Source of the DNA: Deltaproteobacteria bacterium
GTDB taxonomy: Bacteria > Desulfobacterota > Desulfobacteria > Desulfobacterales > JAHEIW01
Assembly (NCBI GenBank): GCA_024639185.1
Contig: JAHEIW010000009.1
Coordinates: 1 to 64,000, forward strand
Reading direction: 5' to 3'
DNA length: 64,000 bases
Shown here: positions 61,277 to 64,000 of the stretch, piece by piece
Position numbering within the stretch: position 1 is the stretch's first letter
Layout of the letters: each line of letters begins with the position of its first letter
Translations under genes and position numbers: made by a program
Notes under the pieces: model-generated
The model's input: the letters and a program-made list of their open reading frames with translations, nothing else
What the model was told of the DNA's origin: nothing
Database searches by the model: none

Positions 61277-62281
61277 TTAGGCCTTCATATTGACTATTGC
61301 CCGACCCTTATGTTTGCCATGCAACATTCGGTCGATGGCCTGATCCAGATCGGCCAGGGTAATTTCTTCCACGACCGTTTCCATCATTGGGATTTTCCAT
61401 TCACCGGCGAGTTTCTCCCAGGTCTTAAGCCGGTTCGGCATCGGGCAATTTTGGGAATCGATACCCACGAGGCTGACCCCACGCAGGATGAATGGAAATA
61501 CGTTGATCGGCAGCTCAGGTGAGGCCACATTACCGCAAGTGGTCACCACACCATTGGCATTCACAGATTTGATAGAAGTGGCCAGGATTTCTCCCCCGAC
61601 TGTGTCGATGCTGCCTGCCCAGCGAGACTTGAGAAGCGGACGACCGCTTTGATCTGTGGCCTCTTCGATGCTGATGATTTGCTGTGCCCCGATTTCTTTT
61701 AGATATTTCAATTCATCTACCAAGCCATTGACGGCAACGACCGTGTAACCCAATTTGGACAAAATTGCCACCGCAATGCCGCCAACGCCACCAGTGGCAC
61801 CCGATACCAGCACCTCACCATGCTCTGGCAAAATTCCCCCATGAACGATCAGTTGAAAGACCGACAGGGCTGCCGTAAACCCGGCTGTTCCATAGCACAT
61901 GGCCTCTCTTAACGTCAGTCCCTTGGGCAGGGGAACCACCCATTGGCCGGGTACCCGAATATATTGGCCAAACCCCCCTGCCGTGTTCATGCCTAAATCA
62001 TAACTGGTGACGATAACCTCATCACCGGGTTTGAAGGCGCTATCAGTGCTTTCCACCACCACACCAGCAGCGTCGATGCCGGGTGTATGGGGATAGCTGC
62101 GTGTTACGCCTTTATTGCCGCTGGCGGATAACGCATCTTTGTAATTCAAGGATGAATAGTGCACTTCAACCACAACGTCCCCCGGGGGGAGGTCATCTAT
62201 GGTTTTGTTGAGGATCTGACGTGTGTATTTTTTATCGTCAGTTTCTTCTACTACCAAGGCCTTAAATAAATTGTCTGTCAT
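61277..62281 (-). CDS. acuI: YhdH/AcuI-type medium-chain reductase (acrylyl-CoA reductase-like)
   Basis: Starting at the ATG at 62281 (GGAGGGTAAG precedes it) the protein has 334 residues of the zinc-free MDR family. Features are VVVEVHYSSLNYKDALSASGNKGV, YPHTPGIDAAGVVVES, the cofactor loop VLVSGATGGVGGIAVAILSKLGY (about 155-177) and the closing IDRMLHGKHKGRAIV. These match YhdH/YhfP/AcuI, which reduce acrylyl-CoA or similar enoyl-CoA with NADPH. No catalytic-zinc Cys/His pair is seen. It converges with the acyl-CoA ligase gene; 170 bases between them show no strong terminator. Its product fits the acyl-CoA metabolism of this region. Confidence 0.9.
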   Translation of the reverse strand: MTDNLFKALVVEETDDKKYTRQILNKTIDDLPPGDVVVEVHYSSLNYKDALSASGNKGVTRSYPHTPGIDAAGVVVESTDSAFKPGDEVIVTSYDLGMNTAGGFGQYIRVPGQWVVPLPKGLTLREAMCYGTAGFTAALSVFQLIVHGGILPEHGEVLVSGATGGVGGIAVAILSKLGYTVVAVNGLVDELKYLKEIGAQQIISIEEATDQSGRPLLKSRWAGSIDTVGGEILATSIKSVNANGVVTTCGNVASPELPINVFPFILRGVSLVGIDSQNCPMPNRLKTWEKLAGEWKIPMMETVVEEITLADLDQAIDRMLHGKHKGRAIVNMKA

Positions 62282-62511
62282 CTTACCCTCCACAGGTGCC
62301 TGATTGATAGATATACTTTTTACCGAACACGCTCAATTGGTGATGAGGGTCATTGAGAACATTGTAGCTTCACCATTATTGCAGATATCATCTTTTGGCA
62401 ATAAAAATCCTGACGCAATGCAGAGGTCATTTATGATTTTTCGGGGCTAACTTTTAAGATTTGTTTATATGAGATGAAAATTTTTCCAATGGTGGGTTAT
62501 TAGCCCAGGTG

Positions 62512-62533
62512 AATCCCCATCATGATGGGGATT
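62512..62533. terminator. Short perfect hairpin
   Basis: AATCCCCAT-CATG-ATGGGGATT is a nine-pair perfect stem followed by ATT on the plus strand. It could be a terminator or an operator. It is about 230 bases upstream of the acuI start. Confidence 0.45.
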
Positions 62534-62625
62534 ATTGTGAAGATTTGAACTGTTAATCCATTTCCAAAGCCAAATATAAAATATGAGAACAGGCTTTAGT
62601 CTTTGTAAATGGAATATAAATTTGG

Positions 62626-62655
62626 AAACCCCACCGCAAGAGGGTGCGGCGGTTT
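62626..62655. terminator. Bulged GC hairpin
   Basis: AAACC-cca-CCGCA pairs with TGCGG-c-GGTTT around a six-base loop. On the plus strand it ends in GGTTTT. It lies downstream of the small Cys-rich gene and may back up its terminator. Confidence 0.45.
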
Positions 62656-62678
62656 TGAGAAGATCGCGTGTGAGTGAG

Positions 62679-62706
62679 GCAGAGAGGAGCGGTTGCTCCT
62701 CTCTGC
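62679..62706 (-). terminator. Terminator of the ArsR-linked small gene
   Basis: GCAGAGAGGAGC-GGTT-GCTCCTCTCTGC is a perfect 12-pair stem with a 4-base loop, 15 bases beyond the stop of the minus-strand small gene. The T-tract is clearer on the plus strand (TTTG), so it may work in either direction. Confidence 0.65.
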
Positions 62707-62720
62707 TTTGAAATCGCGGA

Positions 62721-62930
62721 CTATTTTTCCTTTTTGATTCGCACGATGTGTTCTTTAACGCCCTTGGCTTCCTCCCGCAAATCTGCCAGATGCATTTCTA
62801 ACGCTTCGATCCGTTGTTTTTTGCTCATAAATCGTGGCCGCGCATACGGGGGCTGGTCGCATCCACAATCACAGACAATTTGCGGGCCCCATCTCTGGGA
62901 TCCATGATGACGAGTGGTCTGACAACACAT
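62721..62930 (-). CDS. Small Cys/His-rich protein linked to ArsR (DUF5320-like)
   Basis: Starting at the ATG at 62930, which has an excellent AAGGAGGTGATATT, the protein has 69 residues. It opens MCCQTTRHHG and has IVCDCGCDQ, so there are five Cys and two His in the first 30 residues, a likely metal site. It ends in a helical coiled coil, MSKKQRIEALEMHLADLREEAKGVKEHI. This layout resembles small DUF5320-type proteins found beside nitrogenase-like or metal-regulatory genes. An ArsR-type operator copy lies 31 bases upstream, so it is probably the regulatory target of the ArsR protein next door. Metal binding is inferred. Confidence 0.8.
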   Translation of the reverse strand: MCCQTTRHHGSQRWGPQIVCDCGCDQPPYARPRFMSKKQRIEALEMHLADLREEAKGVKEHIVRIKKEK

Positions 62931-62960
62931 AATATCACCTCCTTTCATTTATCATTTTTG

Positions 62961-62980
62961 TATATTCGCATATACTAATA
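62961..62980. promoter_or_regulatory. ArsR operator copy 2 (before the small Cys-rich gene)
   Basis: On the minus strand this reads TATTAGTATATGCGAATATA, sharing TATTAGTATATGC and AATA with the operator before arsR at 63325. It lies between the arsR stop and the small gene's ribosome site. Confidence 0.65.
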
Positions 62981-63002
62981 TTTAGAATAAAAAAAAATGG
63001 CC

Positions 63003-63317
63003 TTACCCTGCTATAAAATCTTCACCCAGCGTTTCTCGAAGCGCTTCGCGGTATTTTTCAAGTCCAGCCGGATCAAGCGAATAGTGCATAAAAGACCCAC
63101 GACGATCCCCGGTTACCAAACCCGCCTGTCGTAGAATGCGCAGGTGCTGCGAAACAGCCGATTGAGTCACCCCGAGCTGGTGTGCCAGTGCGTTGACACA
63201 TAGCGGTCCGCCCTCGCAGACCCCCGGCTTGCATTCGTTTAGCAGCTTTACCAATCGTAAACGCGTCGGATCAGACAGGGCCTTAAATATCTCAACCAGC
63301 TTTTCGACTTTGTCCAT
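63003..63317 (-). CDS. ArsR/SmtB-family metalloregulator
   Basis: This is a 104-residue winged-helix repressor: VEIFKALSDPTRLRLVKLLNE, then CVNALAHQLGVTQSAVSQHLRILRQAGLVTGDRRGSFMHYSL. The recognition helix is TQSAVSQHLRIL. Cys residues lie in NECKPGVCEGGPLCVN (C28, C33, C40 approximately), near helix 3, where many ArsR proteins bind thiophilic metals or sense redox state. It should repress itself and the small Cys-rich gene downstream through the two matching TATTAGTATATGC sites. No arsenate or metal efflux gene is visible next to it within this window. Confidence 0.92.
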   Translation of the reverse strand: MDKVEKLVEIFKALSDPTRLRLVKLLNECKPGVCEGGPLCVNALAHQLGVTQSAVSQHLRILRQAGLVTGDRRGSFMHYSLDPAGLEKYREALRETLGEDFIAG

Positions 63318-63324
63318 AACAATA

Positions 63325-63342
63325 TATTAGTATATGCTAATA
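63325..63342. promoter_or_regulatory. ArsR operator copy 1 (before arsR)
   Basis: TATTAG-TATATG-CTAATA is a perfect 6+6 inverted repeat eight bases upstream of the arsR ATG. The same sequence recurs at 62961-62980. Confidence 0.7.
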
Positions 63343-63443
63343 CATCAATATTAAGCCGGCCCGACGCGTTTGTCAAGCCAAAATGGTTCAGCTTTTTGCA
63401 TATGATTAAGAATATGTCCTGAAAGGCGACTCTAAAAACCCGC

Positions 63444-64000
63444 CTACTTAACCGTAGGACACTCAAGAAACAGCTCGTATGGGCATGTATGTTTGCAGTA
63501 GCCGTGGTCTAAACGTTTAAATAGCGTTGTAATGGCATCGCCCCGGTTTGCGATGATAAGATCCGGATTTAATTTTTCATAAAAACCCGCGGTCTTAAAA
63601 ACCTGCATGACCGGCAAATGAATGCCCATCAATACGAGTTGAATGTTTTTTTCACCAATCTCTTCCAGAAGCGCTTGCAGCGCATCAATACCGGTCATAT
63701 CGATATGCGTGACCGCCTGTAAATCCAGCAACAGAAATTTAATGGGTGTGTCGTGTTCGGCAAGACGTTCGAGCATGTGATCGGTTGTATATTCCGCGTT
63801 GGCAAAAAACATGACATTGTCGGATCTCAGATGCAATATCTGCGGGCAGCTCGGTTTGGCGTTAACATCGGCATTGACAAACATATTAAACTCAGGGTCT
63901 TTGGTAACCCTTACAATGCGCGGGTGCATGGTCTTCCATAAAAAATAGACCAGCGATAGCATCACACCGATCAAAAGGGCATAATCGGGTTTGGTCAACA
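63444..64000 (-). CDS. SulP-family anion transporter, C-terminal STAS end (partial)
   Basis: The frame is open to the window edge, so this is the carboxyl part of a longer gene starting beyond 64000. It begins in a membrane helix (DYALLIGVMLSLVYFLWKTMHPRI), typical of the last SulP transmembrane segment. It continues as a STAS domain (about 45-160 of the fragment) with LRSDNVMFFANAEYTTDHM, FLLLDLQAVTHIDMTGIDALQALLEEIGEKNIQLVLMGI, and ends with a short Cys/His tail, CKHTCPYELFLECPTVK. SulP proteins take up sulfate, bicarbonate or other anions; sulfate would suit a sulfate reducer (inference). The Cys-rich tail is unusual for the family. Confidence 0.85.
   Translation of the reverse strand, partial: LTKPDYALLIGVMLSLVYFLWKTMHPRIVRVTKDPEFNMFVNADVNAKPSCPQILHLRSDNVMFFANAEYTTDHMLERLAEHDTPIKFLLLDLQAVTHIDMTGIDALQALLEEIGEKNIQLVLMGIHLPVMQVFKTAGFYEKLNPDLIIANRGDAITTLFKRLDHGYCKHTCPYELFLECPTVK

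Larger units (their letters stand above)
62282..62720. other. Intergenic region with three hairpins, no gene
   Basis: In addition to the acuI promoter region, three stems are present: 62512-62533, 62626-62655 and 62679-62706 (listed separately). No open frame of credible coding character was found. Confidence 0.5.

Noticed and set aside
1-64000. tRNA, rRNA, insertion sequences, prophage
   Set aside because: None was recognised on either strand by eye. A tRNA scan could still reveal a missed tRNA gene.

Overview
The window looks like chromosomal DNA of a Gram-negative deltaproteobacterium (Desulfobacterota, most likely a Desulfobacterales-type sediment anaerobe). This is inferred from gene content and style, not from a marker gene: a complete 14-subunit complex I with a fused NuoB-C-D protein, paired Hsp20 genes, RlpA/SPOR, monohaem cytochromes, an ETF/acyl-CoA dehydrogenase catabolic operon, an ArsR switch and outer-membrane-type lipoproteins. 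I see no rRNA, tRNA, CRISPR array, prophage or transposase.

Layout. 1-3.8 kb: the tail of an unknown gene, a CNNM/HlyC-type transporter, an SH3/coiled-coil membrane protein and a DUF1178 protein. 3.8-19.5 kb (minus strand): nuoA-BCD-E-F-G-H-I-J-K-L-M-N, the NADH:quinone oxidoreductase. 19.7-24.9 kb: gmhB, rlpA, lon and two divergent hsp20 genes (envelope and protein quality control). 25-38.6 kb: an envelope-glycan or small-molecule region with an MFS carrier, LbH acyltransferase, alpha/alpha-barrel protein, SAM methyltransferase, three glycosyltransferases and two radical SAM proteins. It is interrupted by an ECF sigma/anti-sigma/Spy operon and by a dodecin gene with an elaborate leader. 39-46.5 kb: a PA2779/PA2778 pair, a membrane sulfatase-fold enzyme and three haem-binding proteins. 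47-50 kb: NifU-like protein, MFS transporter and superoxide dismutase. 50.3-52.3 kb: a degenerate HtrA-like protein and remnants of an aldo/keto reductase and a molybdopterin hydroxylase. 52.5-62.3 kb: a TetR-controlled acyl-CoA operon (acyl-CoA dehydrogenase, EtfBA, a 4-hydroxybutyryl-CoA-dehydratase-like protein, succinate-semialdehyde dehydrogenase), a divergent acyl-CoA ligase and an AcuI-type reductase. 62.7-64 kb: ArsR with a small Cys-rich target and the end of a SulP/STAS transporter.

The most striking feature is not a protein. Nearly every larger non-coding gap holds a roughly 75-205 bp imperfect inverted repeat whose arms are built from a short, degenerate, tandemly repeated word. 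At least ten word families are present, and several recur kilobases apart. All eight real gaps inside the nuo operon carry one, almost every gap from a different family. Together with a second class of TIR-bounded elements flanking the ECF operon, they suggest active or recently active small non-autonomous elements, or a structural or processing role in RNA. I do not recognise a name for the set.

Start sites were judged from Shine-Dalgarno spacing. Several genes (nuoBCD, gmhB, the tetR gene, the acyl-CoA ligase) appear to use TTG or GTG. Function calls rest on sequence motifs recognised by eye, and no database search was possible.
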